A DNA stretch of 64,000 bases. Origin: CAVUAF01 sp963739375. Lineage in GTDB: Bacteria; Acidobacteriota; Terriglobia; Terriglobales; Acidobacteriaceae. Shown piece after piece: positions 15,777-24,411 of the stretch. The stretch spans positions 62,001 through 126,000 of the forward strand of contig CAVUAF010000018.1 in NCBI GenBank assembly GCA_963739375.1, given 5' to 3'. The position numbers were made by a program, and so were the translations under genes. The notes below the pieces were generated by a model, which was not told the origin of the DNA, did not search any database, and worked only from the letters and a program-made list of their open reading frames with translations. Every line of letters begins with the position of its first letter. Position 1 is the stretch's first letter.

Positions 15777-18362
15777 ATGCGTATTCCCTTAGGGCGGTTT
15801 TGGCGGGTGTTCCTTTGCGGTACCTTTCTGTTCTCCCTTGCACTCCACGGGCAGGCTTTAGGCGGCGCCGGCACGGTGCAGGGTAAGGTCGTCGATCCCA
15901 GCGGCGCGGTGCTGCCGGGTGCGACGGTCGAGATCCTCAACCCGGTCACTGGTTATCAGCGGACTCAGACCAGCGATGCGTCGGGCGGATTCGTGTTTCG
16001 CAACGTGCCGCTCAACCCCTATCACGTCTCGGTGACGGCGAAGGGATTCAACGTGGCGGCGCAGGACGTGGACGTGCGTTCCGGCGTTCCGATTGACCTC
16101 ACCATGCAGCTTGGGATCGCCACCAGCAGCACGACGGTCGAGGTAAGGACCACGGCCGGCAACCTGCTGGAAAACGACGTGAGTGCGCATGCCGACGTGG
16201 ACGCAAAAGTAGCAGCGCGCGTCCCGGTGGAGACAACCGGGTCAGGCCTCAGCCAGCTGATCACGCTGTCGTCGCCCGGGGTGGCCGCCGATTCGAACGG
16301 GTTTTTCCATCCCCTGGGCGATCACGCGCAGAGCCAGTTCTCGATCGACAATCAGTCGATTACGGACCAGCAGAGCCGTGCTTACTCCAACCAGATCTCG
16401 CCGGGCGCCATCCAGTCGCTGGAGCTGATCACCGGCGTGGCGCCGCCGGAGTACGGCGATAAGACCAGCCTGGTGGCGGTGGTGACCACCAAGTCGGGAC
16501 TCGGGTCGCAGAAACCGACAGGAAGCCTGTCCTTCGGCTACGGCTCCTTTGGTTCTCCCAGCGCGGACCTGAATCTCGGGGTCGGCAACGCCAAGCTGGG
16601 CAACTTCATTTCCCTGACCGGCATGCGGAGTGGCCGCTATCTGGACCCGCCGGAAGCGCAGGCGCTGCACGACACCGGCAACTCGGAAAACATCTTCGAC
16701 CGCTTCGACTTCCAGCCCCGAACCTCCGATAGCTTCCACGCGAACTTCTTCGTGGCGCGCTCGTGGTTCCAGATTCCCAACACCTTTGATCAGCAGGACG
16801 CCGGGCAAGACCAGCGCCAGCAGATGAGGACGTTCAACATCGCGCCCAGCTGGACGCACCTGCTCAACAACGACACGCTCCTTTCGGCCACCGGCTACGT
16901 CCGGCAGGACCGGGTGAACTTCTACCCCAGCGCCAATCTGCTCAACGATCAGCCGGAAACGGCGGCCGAGAATCGGCACCTCACCAACAGCGGCGTCAAG
17001 ATCGATCTTTCGCGCGTGAAGGGCCATCACAACCTCAAGGTCGGGTTCCAGTACTCGCATACCGCGCTGCTGGAGAATTTCCACTTTGGCATCACCGATC
17101 CTACCGTCAATCCGGTGTGTCTCGACGCCAACGGTGATCCGGTAACGATCCCGACCATCATCAATCCGGCGGCCTGCGCGGCCCGGGGCTTCACGGCCAA
17201 TCCGGACCTGAACCCGGGCCTGGTGCCGTATGACCTGTCGCGGAATGGCAGCCTGCTCGCTTTCAATGGCACCGGCGGAGTCAACGAGGAAGCCGGATAC
17301 GTGCAAGACAACATGACCTTCGGGAATCTCACGCTCCTCGCCGGGGTGCGTCTCGACCATTACGCTGGGCTTACGTCCAAGTCGCAAGCCGAGCCCCGTG
17401 TCGGCGCTTCCTATCGAATCGCCCGGACCAACACGATTTTCCGCGGCTCGTATGCCCGCACCATGGAATCTCCATATAACGAAAACCTGCTCATCTCCGC
17501 CTCCAGCCTGGTGGCGAACATCTTTCAGTCCACGCAGAGCTCGCTCTTGCAGCCGGGGACCCGCAACCAGTACAACGCTGGCTTGCAGCAGGCGCTGGGA
17601 CGCTTCGCCGTCGTCGACGTCGATTACTTCTGGAAGTACACCCACAATGCGTTCGACTTCAATGTGCTGGGCGATACGCCCATCGCGTTTCCCATCTCCT
17701 GGAACAAGTCGAAGCTTGACGGCTTCGCCCTGCGTGTAGCCTCGCCCGACCTGCATGGCTTCCGCTGGTACACCACCCTGGGACACACACGCGCTCGCTA
17801 CTTCAATCCCGAATCCGGCGGCTTGTTCTTCGACCAGGTGCAGCCCACCGGCGTCTTCCGCATCGATCACGATCAGGCGCTGCAATCGACCACCAACGTG
17901 CAGTACAGCTTCCTGAAAAAGCTGGGCGGCTTTACGACGTTTACCTGGCGCTATGACAGCGGCCTGGTGGCGGGCGCGGTGCCGGATTATGCGACCGCTT
18001 TGACGTTAACTCCCGACCAGCAGGCTGCGATTGGCCTGTTCTGTGGCAGCGTGGTGGCGACGCGGAACAATCCGATCACCTCGTGCAGCAACTCCGTCCG
18101 CGGCGCGAAGCTGCTGAGTATTCCGGCGGATGGCACGGAGGACGACGACAAGAACCCGCCGCGCGTCGCGCCCCGTCATTTGTTCGACCTCGGCGTTGGA
18201 TTCGACAACCTGTTCCACACCGAACGCTACCGCTGGACGGCCAGATTTACGGTCGTCAACCTGACCAACAAGGTCGCGCTGTACAACTTCTTATCCACGT
18301 TTAGCGGCACCCACTTCGTGACGCCGCGGGCGTTTCAAGGGGAGGTCGGGTTCACGTTCTGA
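15777..18362 (+). CDS. TonB-dependent receptor with carboxypeptidase-regulatory-like domain
   Basis: This 861-residue outer-membrane protein starts with a signal peptide (residues 1-29). A CarboxypepD_reg-like beta-sandwich (GTVQGKVVDPSGAVLPGATV onward, about 32-115) comes next, then a plug domain and a long beta-barrel ending in Phe (GEVGFTF). This architecture is common in Acidobacteriota. A good ribosome site GGAGG precedes the ATG. Its position ahead of a ZnuA-like binding protein and permease suggests uptake of a metal or metal complex, energised by TonB. The substrate is not determined by sequence. Confidence 0.9.
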   Translation: MRIPLGRFWRVFLCGTFLFSLALHGQALGGAGTVQGKVVDPSGAVLPGATVEILNPVTGYQRTQTSDASGGFVFRNVPLNPYHVSVTAKGFNVAAQDVDVRSGVPIDLTMQLGIATSSTTVEVRTTAGNLLENDVSAHADVDAKVAARVPVETTGSGLSQLITLSSPGVAADSNGFFHPLGDHAQSQFSIDNQSITDQQSRAYSNQISPGAIQSLELITGVAPPEYGDKTSLVAVVTTKSGLGSQKPTGSLSFGYGSFGSPSADLNLGVGNAKLGNFISLTGMRSGRYLDPPEAQALHDTGNSENIFDRFDFQPRTSDSFHANFFVARSWFQIPNTFDQQDAGQDQRQQMRTFNIAPSWTHLLNNDTLLSATGYVRQDRVNFYPSANLLNDQPETAAENRHLTNSGVKIDLSRVKGHHNLKVGFQYSHTALLENFHFGITDPTVNPVCLDANGDPVTIPTIINPAACAARGFTANPDLNPGLVPYDLSRNGSLLAFNGTGGVNEEAGYVQDNMTFGNLTLLAGVRLDHYAGLTSKSQAEPRVGASYRIARTNTIFRGSYARTMESPYNENLLISASSLVANIFQSTQSSLLQPGTRNQYNAGLQQALGRFAVVDVDYFWKYTHNAFDFNVLGDTPIAFPISWNKSKLDGFALRVASPDLHGFRWYTTLGHTRARYFNPESGGLFFDQVQPTGVFRIDHDQALQSTTNVQYSFLKKLGGFTTFTWRYDSGLVAGAVPDYATALTLTPDQQAAIGLFCGSVVATRNNPITSCSNSVRGAKLLSIPADGTEDDDKNPPRVAPRHLFDLGVGFDNLFHTERYRWTARFTVVNLTNKVALYNFLSTFSGTHFVTPRAFQGEVGFTF

Positions 18363-18434
18363 GCGCTCTTCCATGGCTCCCGTGATGCCGTCCTTCCGCG
18401 GACAACCAAGACTCTCGTCTTAGGGAGGACGTTC

Positions 18435-19751
18435 ATGCGAGGACTGCGAAGATTTGTTCTCAGCGGGGTTCTGGTCTGCTCCTGCTTCGCTATCGGAGCA
18501 GTTGCGCAGACCGCCCCCGCCCCGCTGCCGAGCCAGGAAGACCGCATCAAGGCGCTGGAGGAGCGCATCATCGCCCTCGAAGGTCAGGTGCGGATGCTGA
18601 AGGCGGCCCCGGCCCCGGCCGAGGCCGCGGCCCAACCCGCCGCCATGGCTCCGGTGCAACCCGCTCCGGCGCCCGCCGAAGCCGGCGGCCAGCTCCCGGT
18701 CTATGGGGGAGCGACCGCGATGGCCAAGGCGCTGAACCCGGACATCAGCGTGATCGGCGATTTCCTGATGGCCGCCGGCCACCAGCCCACCATCGCCGAC
18801 CGCTTTACCGGCCTCAGTCCGTTCCCGGTGGTGCCCGCCTTCCAGATGCACGAGAGCGAAATCGGCCTGCAGGCGATCGTGGATCCCTACGCGCGCGCCG
18901 ACTTCTTCATCTCCTTTGGCGAGCAGGGCGTGAACCTGGAAGAGGGCTACATCACCTTTACCGCCTTGCCGGCCGGCCTGGTCCTGCGCGGCGGCAAGAT
19001 GCGCGCCGCTTTCGGCAAGGTCAACACCCTGCACAACCACGTCCTGCCCTGGACCGATCGCCCGATGGTGACCGACAGCCTGGTGGCCGGTGAGGACGGC
19101 ATCAACGATGCCGGCCTCTCCCTGACCCGCATCTTCGCCGGTCCCAAGGGCCTGTTCCTGGAGGGCACCGGGCAGGTCTTCCGCGGCGACACCGAGACCC
19201 TCTTTGCCGCCAACCGGCGCACCGATCTCAGCGTGGTGGGGCACCTGCGCGCTTACCGCGACCTCACCGAGTCCACCAACCTCGATGTCGGGATATCGTA
19301 CGCGCGCGGCCACAACGACCTGGGCAGTAATTTCCTCACCAACCTCTACGGGATGGACGCCACGTTGCGCTGGAAGCCGCTGCGCCGCTCCATCTATCAC
19401 TCCTTCATCGGCCGCAGCGAGCTCATCTGGAGCGACCACGAAGGTGTCCCGGCGCGCTTTGCTACGGCCAGTCTCCCGGCGACGCAGCAGGCCTTCGGCT
19501 ACTATGCCTCTGCGGATTATCAGTTCGGGCGCCGCTGGTTCATTGGCGGCCGCTATGACCAGTCGCAGCGCGCGCGCGACGCGGCGCTCACTGACCGCGG
19601 CGGCTCCCTGGTCCTGACTTACTGGCCCAGCGAATTCAGCCAGCTCCGCTGGCAATATCGCGTCGCGCATTACGCCGAGGGGAAAGACAGCAACGAACTG
19701 CGGCTCCAGCTGCAGTTCTCACTGGGCGCGCACGGCGCGCACCCGTTCTAG
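18435..19751 (+). CDS. Outer-membrane beta-barrel protein with N-terminal coiled coil
   Basis: The 438-residue product has a signal peptide (cleavage near AVAQ, residue 25), a short coiled coil (EDRIKALEERIIALEGQVRM), an Ala/Pro-rich linker (residues 55-90), and then alternating amphipathic strands to the C-terminal Phe (GAHPF). That is porin-like. Similar barrel proteins occur beside zinc/manganese ABC transporter genes in other bacteria. A strong AGGGAGGA site precedes the ATG. It stands 8 bases upstream of the binding-protein gene, so it is almost certainly in the same operon and probably helps a metal cross the outer membrane. Confidence 0.75.
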   Translation: MRGLRRFVLSGVLVCSCFAIGAVAQTAPAPLPSQEDRIKALEERIIALEGQVRMLKAAPAPAEAAAQPAAMAPVQPAPAPAEAGGQLPVYGGATAMAKALNPDISVIGDFLMAAGHQPTIADRFTGLSPFPVVPAFQMHESEIGLQAIVDPYARADFFISFGEQGVNLEEGYITFTALPAGLVLRGGKMRAAFGKVNTLHNHVLPWTDRPMVTDSLVAGEDGINDAGLSLTRIFAGPKGLFLEGTGQVFRGDTETLFAANRRTDLSVVGHLRAYRDLTESTNLDVGISYARGHNDLGSNFLTNLYGMDATLRWKPLRRSIYHSFIGRSELIWSDHEGVPARFATASLPATQQAFGYYASADYQFGRRWFIGGRYDQSQRARDAALTDRGGSLVLTYWPSEFSQLRWQYRVAHYAEGKDSNELRLQLQFSLGAHGAHPF

Positions 19752-19759
19752 GAGATGGC

Positions 19760-20698
19760 ATGACGAACCCACGTAATCATTTTGCCCGCGGCCTGCTGGC
19801 CCTGCTGCTGTTCGCGCTGCTGGCAGCTCCCCTGGGCGCGGCCAAGAACCTCTACGTTGTTACCTCGACCTCCGACATGGCGGCGCTGGCGCAGGAAGTC
19901 GGCGGCGATCGCATCACCGTGGAGTCCATTGCCCGGGGCTACCAGGACCCGCACTTCGTCGAAGCCAAGCCCAGCTTCCTGCTCAAGCTGCGGCACGCGG
20001 ACATGCTGATCAGCGTCGGGCTGCAGCTGGAGATCGGGTGGCTGCCGCCGCTGGTCACGCAGTGCGGCAATCCCAAAATTCAGGTGGGTGCGGGCGGCTA
20101 TCTCGACGCCTCGCAATTCGCCGAAATCCTCGAGATTCCCAGCGGCAACATCACCCGCGCCATGGGTGACGTGCACCCGCTCGGCAACCCGCACTACTGG
20201 CTCGATCCCGACAACGGGCGCCGCATCGCCAAAGGCATCGCCAATAAACTGGCCGAAATGGATCCCGCCGATGCCGCCTACTTCCAGCAGCGCTTCCAGG
20301 ACTTCGACAAGCGCCTCACCGACGCCGAGAAGCGCTGGCAGGCCCTGATGCAGCCGTATCGCGGCCGCAAGGTTGTCAGCTTCCATCGCTCCTTCCCCAA
20401 CTTTGCCAGGTACTTTGGGCTCGAGGTGGTGGGCTACATCGAGCCGCGTCCGGGCATTCCCCCGACCCCGCAGCACACCATCGAAATCATCCAGCTGATG
20501 CGGCGCGAGAATATTAAGGTCGAGCTCATCGAGCCCTATTTCGACCTGAAGACGCCTGCTAGCATCGGCAGTCAGACCGGCGCCAAGGTCCTCGTCATGC
20601 TGCCCTCGGTGGGCGGCGAAAAAGAAGTCACCGACTATTTCAAGCTCTTCGATTACGACATTGGCTTGCTGACCAATGCTTTCAAAGCTGCGCAGTAA
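19760..20698 (+). CDS. Metal ABC transporter substrate-binding protein (ZnuA/MntA class)
   Basis: This is a 312-residue periplasmic cluster 9 (A-1) binding protein with a signal peptide (to about residue 27). Candidate metal ligands sit in family positions: His in YQDPHFVEAK, His in NPHYWLDPDN, His in VSFHRSFPNF, and an acidic residue in VELIEPYFD. It lacks the long His-rich loop of typical ZnuA. The substrate could be Zn, Mn or another divalent metal. The permease gene follows 13 bases later. No ABC ATPase gene is adjacent, so the ATPase must be encoded elsewhere. Confidence 0.88.
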   Translation: MTNPRNHFARGLLALLLFALLAAPLGAAKNLYVVTSTSDMAALAQEVGGDRITVESIARGYQDPHFVEAKPSFLLKLRHADMLISVGLQLEIGWLPPLVTQCGNPKIQVGAGGYLDASQFAEILEIPSGNITRAMGDVHPLGNPHYWLDPDNGRRIAKGIANKLAEMDPADAAYFQQRFQDFDKRLTDAEKRWQALMQPYRGRKVVSFHRSFPNFARYFGLEVVGYIEPRPGIPPTPQHTIEIIQLMRRENIKVELIEPYFDLKTPASIGSQTGAKVLVMLPSVGGEKEVTDYFKLFDYDIGLLTNAFKAAQ

Positions 20699-20711
20699 CG
20701 GAGGCTGCTGA

Positions 20712-21536
20712 GTGGAGATTCTTCAATTCCTGATTCTGCCCTTCCTGGCCAGTCTGATCCTGACCGGCATCCACGCCTACCTGGGCGTGCACGTGGTGGA
20801 GCGCGGCGTCATCTTCGTCGACCTGGCGCTGGCGCAGATCGCGGCCCTGGGCGCCACCATCGCCATCCTGGTCGGCGTGAACCCGCATGGCGATGGGGCT
20901 TGGATCATCAGCCTGCTCTTCACCTTTCTGGGCGCCGGAATTTTTGCCCTGGTGCGCGCCCGCCGCGGACGCATTCCCCTGGAAGCCTTCATCGGCATCA
21001 CCTACGCGGTCGCCTCCGCCGGCGCCATCCTGGCCATGAGCAAGGCCACTGGCGAAACCGAGCACCTGAAGGACATGCTCGTCGGCAACATCCTGGCGGT
21101 GTCCAAAGCCGAGGTCATCAAGACGGCCGCTCTGTACGGCGCCATCGGCCTCTTCCACTACTTCTTCCGCAAGAAGTTCCTGCTGATTTCCACCGACCCC
21201 CAGGAAGCCGAGCGCCAGGGCCTCTCCATCGGCTTCTGGGATTTCCTTTTCTACGCCTCCTTCGGCTTCGTGGTGACCTCGTCGGTGGCCATCGCCGGCG
21301 TGTTGCTGGTGTTCTGCTACCTGGTGGTGCCCTCGGTCGGCGCCATGCTCTTTGCCGACCGCATCGGGCCGCGCCTGGCTATCGGCTGGACCATGGGCAC
21401 GCTGGTCTCGGCGCTCGGCTGCTACCTGTCGGTGTATCTCGACCTGCCGACCGGCGCCACCATCGTCTGCACCTTCGGCGCCATCCTGCTGGTCATGTTC
21501 CTGGTGCGGACGTTTGTCTGGAAGGCCGCCACCTAG
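20712..21536 (+). CDS. Metal ABC transporter permease (ABC-3 / ZnuB family)
   Basis: The 274-residue polytopic membrane protein has about eight hydrophobic segments. ABC-3 hallmarks are visible: HAYLGVHVVERGVIFVDLAL at the N-terminus, IEAFIGITYA-like sequence at EAFIGITYAVASAGA, and LLVFCYLVVPSVGAML. The start is GTG preceded by GGAGG. It forms the inner-membrane channel for the preceding binding protein. The expected ATP-binding partner is absent from the whole 15-27 kb block. Confidence 0.9.
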   Translation: MEILQFLILPFLASLILTGIHAYLGVHVVERGVIFVDLALAQIAALGATIAILVGVNPHGDGAWIISLLFTFLGAGIFALVRARRGRIPLEAFIGITYAVASAGAILAMSKATGETEHLKDMLVGNILAVSKAEVIKTAALYGAIGLFHYFFRKKFLLISTDPQEAERQGLSIGFWDFLFYASFGFVVTSSVAIAGVLLVFCYLVVPSVGAMLFADRIGPRLAIGWTMGTLVSALGCYLSVYLDLPTGATIVCTFGAILLVMFLVRTFVWKAAT

Positions 21537-21577
21537 CGTCCTCGCGGGTGTATCCTCCCGGGCGTAGGAGGCGACAC

Positions 21578-22039
21578 ATGAAGACGCGGATTCTCTTGGC
21601 GGCATTGGCCGCTGTCATTTTCCTGGTGACTGCTGCGGCCGCGCAGGAGAAAAAAATTACCCGCAAGGACCTGCCGGCGGCGGTGCAGAAGACCGTGGAC
21701 GAACAAACCAAGGGCGCCACGATTCGCGGCTATGCCCGCGAAGTGGACAAAGGCAAAACCGAGTACGAAGTCGAGAGCACCGTGAACGGCCGCGTGCGCG
21801 ACGTCAGCATCGCCCCTGACGGCACCGTGCTGGTGATCGAAGAAGAGGTCGTGCTCGACCAGCTGCCGCCCGCCGTCCGCGATGGCCTGCGCGGCCAGGC
21901 CGGCAAGGCCACTATCGGCAAGGTCGAATCCCTTACCAAGGCCGGCCGCCTGGTCGCCTATGAGGCAAAGCTCGCCGGCGGCAAGAAGAAAGAAATCCAG
22001 GTCGGCCCCGATGGCAAGCCGCTCGCCCACGAAGAATGA
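21578..22039 (+). CDS. Secreted PepSY-like protein
   Basis: The 153-residue protein starts MKTRILLAALAAVIFLVTAA, a clean signal peptide, after a GTAGGAGG ribosome site. Two similar segments follow (ITRKDLPAAVQKTVDEQ near 27-43 and LDQLPPAVRDGLRGQ near 90-104), each leading to a KGKTEYEVE or RLVAYEAKL beta strand. This duplicated helix-strand pattern is typical of PepSY-like periplasmic proteins. It lies 41 bases after the permease gene. A regulatory or metal-binding role is possible, but nothing here proves it. Confidence 0.75.
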   Translation: MKTRILLAALAAVIFLVTAAAAQEKKITRKDLPAAVQKTVDEQTKGATIRGYAREVDKGKTEYEVESTVNGRVRDVSIAPDGTVLVIEEEVVLDQLPPAVRDGLRGQAGKATIGKVESLTKAGRLVAYEAKLAGGKKKEIQVGPDGKPLAHEE

Positions 22040-22100
22040 TGGCAGTGGCAACTCCGCGGTTGCTATGCCGCGCGCCGTCGTTTAGCTTGATTCGTCCTCC

Positions 22101-23317
22101 ATGCCCACGAACCGGCTACTTGGATGGGTGTTCTGCGGCGTCCTGGCGAGCGGTCTGGCCGCCGCCCAGGGCGCGCCGCTCGACCTGCCGGCCGCGCTCC
22201 AGGCCGCCGAGGTCAACAACCTGGAGTTGCGCGCCGCCCGCCAGCAGCGCGCCCTCGCGCTGGCCGGTCTGACTACGGCGCGCCAGTTCCCGAATCCCAC
22301 CGTCAGCTTCTCCGCCGCGCGCGACACGCCGCACGAAGGCTTCACCTGGGACCAGCCCATCGAGCTCGGCGGCAAGCGCGGCAAGCGCGTCGCCGTGGCC
22401 CAGGCCGAGCAGCAGGCGACCGAGACCGACATCGCCATCCTCGGGCGGCAAATCCGCCGCCGCACCCGCGAGGCCTTTTACCGCGTGCTCTCGGCGCAGG
22501 AACAGGCCGGGCAGGCGAAGGAAGCGCTCGACCTGGCCACGCGTCTCCGCCAGGTGGTGCAGCAGCGCTTCGAAGCCGGGGACGTAGCCGAGCTCGAGGT
22601 GGTGCAGGCCGACGTCGAACAGGCGCTGGCGGCCGCCGGCTACGAGCTGGCGGTGGCCGCGCAGCGCTCGGCGCACGCCGGGCTCGCCGCGCTGCTCAAT
22701 CGTCCCGTCGACCAGCCGCTGGCCGTCAGCGGGCGCATGGAAGCGCTTCCCCCGCTCCCACTCTCGCCACCATCACCGAAACCGCGCTCCACGCCAGCGC
22801 CGACGTGCTCCGCAACACGCAGGAGCTGCAGATTGAGCAGCGCCGCCTCGCCCTCGCGCGCTCCCAGCGGGTCCCCAACCTCGACCTTTCCGTCGGCACC
22901 GACTTCAACTCGCCCCCCGAGTTCAACACCGGCGGCCGGGGCCAGATTGCCTTCACCCTGCCGCTCTTCTACCGCAGCCAGGGTGAGATCGCGCTGTCCA
23001 CCGCGCGCCTGGAATTCCTGCGCCTCATCTTGCTGTCCGCGCAGACGCTCACCGCCGCGGAGGTCGCCGCCGCCTACTTCGACTACCAGGCCAAGGCCCG
23101 CCAGGCGCAGCAGTATCAGCAGACCATCCTGCCGCAATCGTTGCGGCTGGAGAGCATGGCCGAAGACAGCTACCGTTCTGGGAAGAGCAACCTGCTCACC
23201 GTGATTGACGCGCAGCGGCGCCTCAACGAGGTGCGGCGCGCCTATGTCGACAGCCTGTTGGCCGTACAATCGGCATTCGCGGCCCTGGAGGAAACCGTTG
23301 GCGTATCGCTCGACTGA
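22101..23317 (+). pseudogene. TolC/CusC-type outer-membrane efflux protein, frameshifted
   Basis: The first part (22101 to about 22750) encodes a signal peptide and a TolC-like helical region (LDLPAALQAAEVNNLEL; QQRFEAGDVAELEVVQAD). The second part continues in another frame from about 22754 (TLATITETALHASADVL) to the stop at 23317, ending with SLLAVQSAFAALEETVG. One added base in the C5 run at 22749-22753 would join them exactly. It is either a genuine one-base deletion or a homopolymer sequencing error. Otherwise the gene is complete and forms the outer-membrane channel of the tripartite pump encoded with the next two genes. Confidence 0.85.
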
Positions 23318-24410
23318 AGCCGCGCGCTGGCTGCCGCTGCTGGCAGCGCTCCTCGTCTGCCTGGCCCTTGCCGGCTGCGGCAAGTCGCAAGGGGCTGACG
23401 ACGAGAAGTCCGCCGCCGCCGTCCTCGACGTCACCGTGGTCAAAGTCAAGCGCGCCGCACTGGCGGGCAGCCTCATCGTCAGCGGCAACCTGGCCGCGCT
23501 GCCCAACCGCGATGCCAAGCTTACGGCGCTGGTGGCGGGACGTATTGGCAGCGTCCTGGTGGCCGAGGGCGACGCCGTCAAGGCCGGCCAGCCGCTCGTC
23601 GAGCTCGAGAGCAGTTATCTCCGCGACCAGGAACGCCAGGCCGAAGCCGCGGCGGCACAGGCGCGCGCCAGCGTCGACAACGCGCGGCTTTCCGCCGAGC
23701 GCAACGAAGGCCTGCTGCAGCGCGGCATCGTCTCGCGCAAGGAAGTGGAAGACGCGCGCACCCAGCTCGCCGTGAACGAAGCCGGGCTCCGCCAGGCGCA
23801 GGCAGCGCTCTCGGCGGCGCGCACGCAACTGGCGCGCGCCGTGGTCACGGCGCCGTTTGCCGGCACGGTCGTGCGCCGCTTCCTCGGCGTCGGCGAACAG
23901 GTGGACGGCGGCGGCACGCAGCCCATCCTCGAGGTCGCCAACATCGACACCCTGGAACTCCTGGGCAGCGCACCCGCCTCCCGCCTCGCCGGCGTGCCGG
24001 TGGGGCAGGCCTTCACCTTCCAGACGCCCGCGGTTCCGGGAGCGACCTTCCAGGCGCGCGTCGTCGCCGTGTTGCCCGCCGTCGATCCTGCCACTAACAA
24101 CGGCACGGTGCGGGTGCGCATCGACAATCCCCGCCGCCAGCTCAAGCTCGGGATGTACTGCTCCGCCGAGCTGCCGGTCCAGGGGAACGCGCGCGCCCTC
24201 GTAGTGCCGCGCCAGGCCATCTATCCCGACGAGTCCGGCGCCCCGCACGTCTACAAGGTGCAGGGCGACCAGGCGGAGTTCGTGGCCGTCGAGCTCGGCC
24301 TGCAGACCAAGGACGAGGCCGAAATCCTCTCTGGGGTGCAGGAGGGCGACACCGTCATCCTCACCGGGGGCTACGGCCTGCCCGAAAAAGCGAAGGTGAA
24401 CGTCCACTAG
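23298..24410 (+). CDS. RND efflux periplasmic adaptor (lipoprotein)
   Basis: This membrane-fusion protein links the RND pump to the TolC channel. The chosen start is TTG at 23298, preceded by GGAGGAAAC at ideal spacing, giving 370 residues that begin with a lipoprotein signal (LLVCLALAGC lipobox). An ATG-like start further upstream would read through the tolC end and is less likely. Visible parts are the lipoyl halves (AGRIGSVLVAEGDAVKAGQPL and VVTAPFAGTVVRRFLGVGEQ, each cut to 20 residues or fewer in reading as GRIGSVLVAEGDAVKAG and APFAGTVVRRF), an alpha-helical hairpin, and a C-terminal beta domain. It overlaps the tolC end by 20 bases, so translation is coupled. Confidence 0.9.
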   Translation: MAYRSTEAARWLPLLAALLVCLALAGCGKSQGADDEKSAAAVLDVTVVKVKRAALAGSLIVSGNLAALPNRDAKLTALVAGRIGSVLVAEGDAVKAGQPLVELESSYLRDQERQAEAAAAQARASVDNARLSAERNEGLLQRGIVSRKEVEDARTQLAVNEAGLRQAQAALSAARTQLARAVVTAPFAGTVVRRFLGVGEQVDGGGTQPILEVANIDTLELLGSAPASRLAGVPVGQAFTFQTPAVPGATFQARVVAVLPAVDPATNNGTVRVRIDNPRRQLKLGMYCSAELPVQGNARALVVPRQAIYPDESGAPHVYKVQGDQAEFVAVELGLQTKDEAEILSGVQEGDTVILTGGYGLPEKAKVNVH

Positions 24411-24411
24411 G

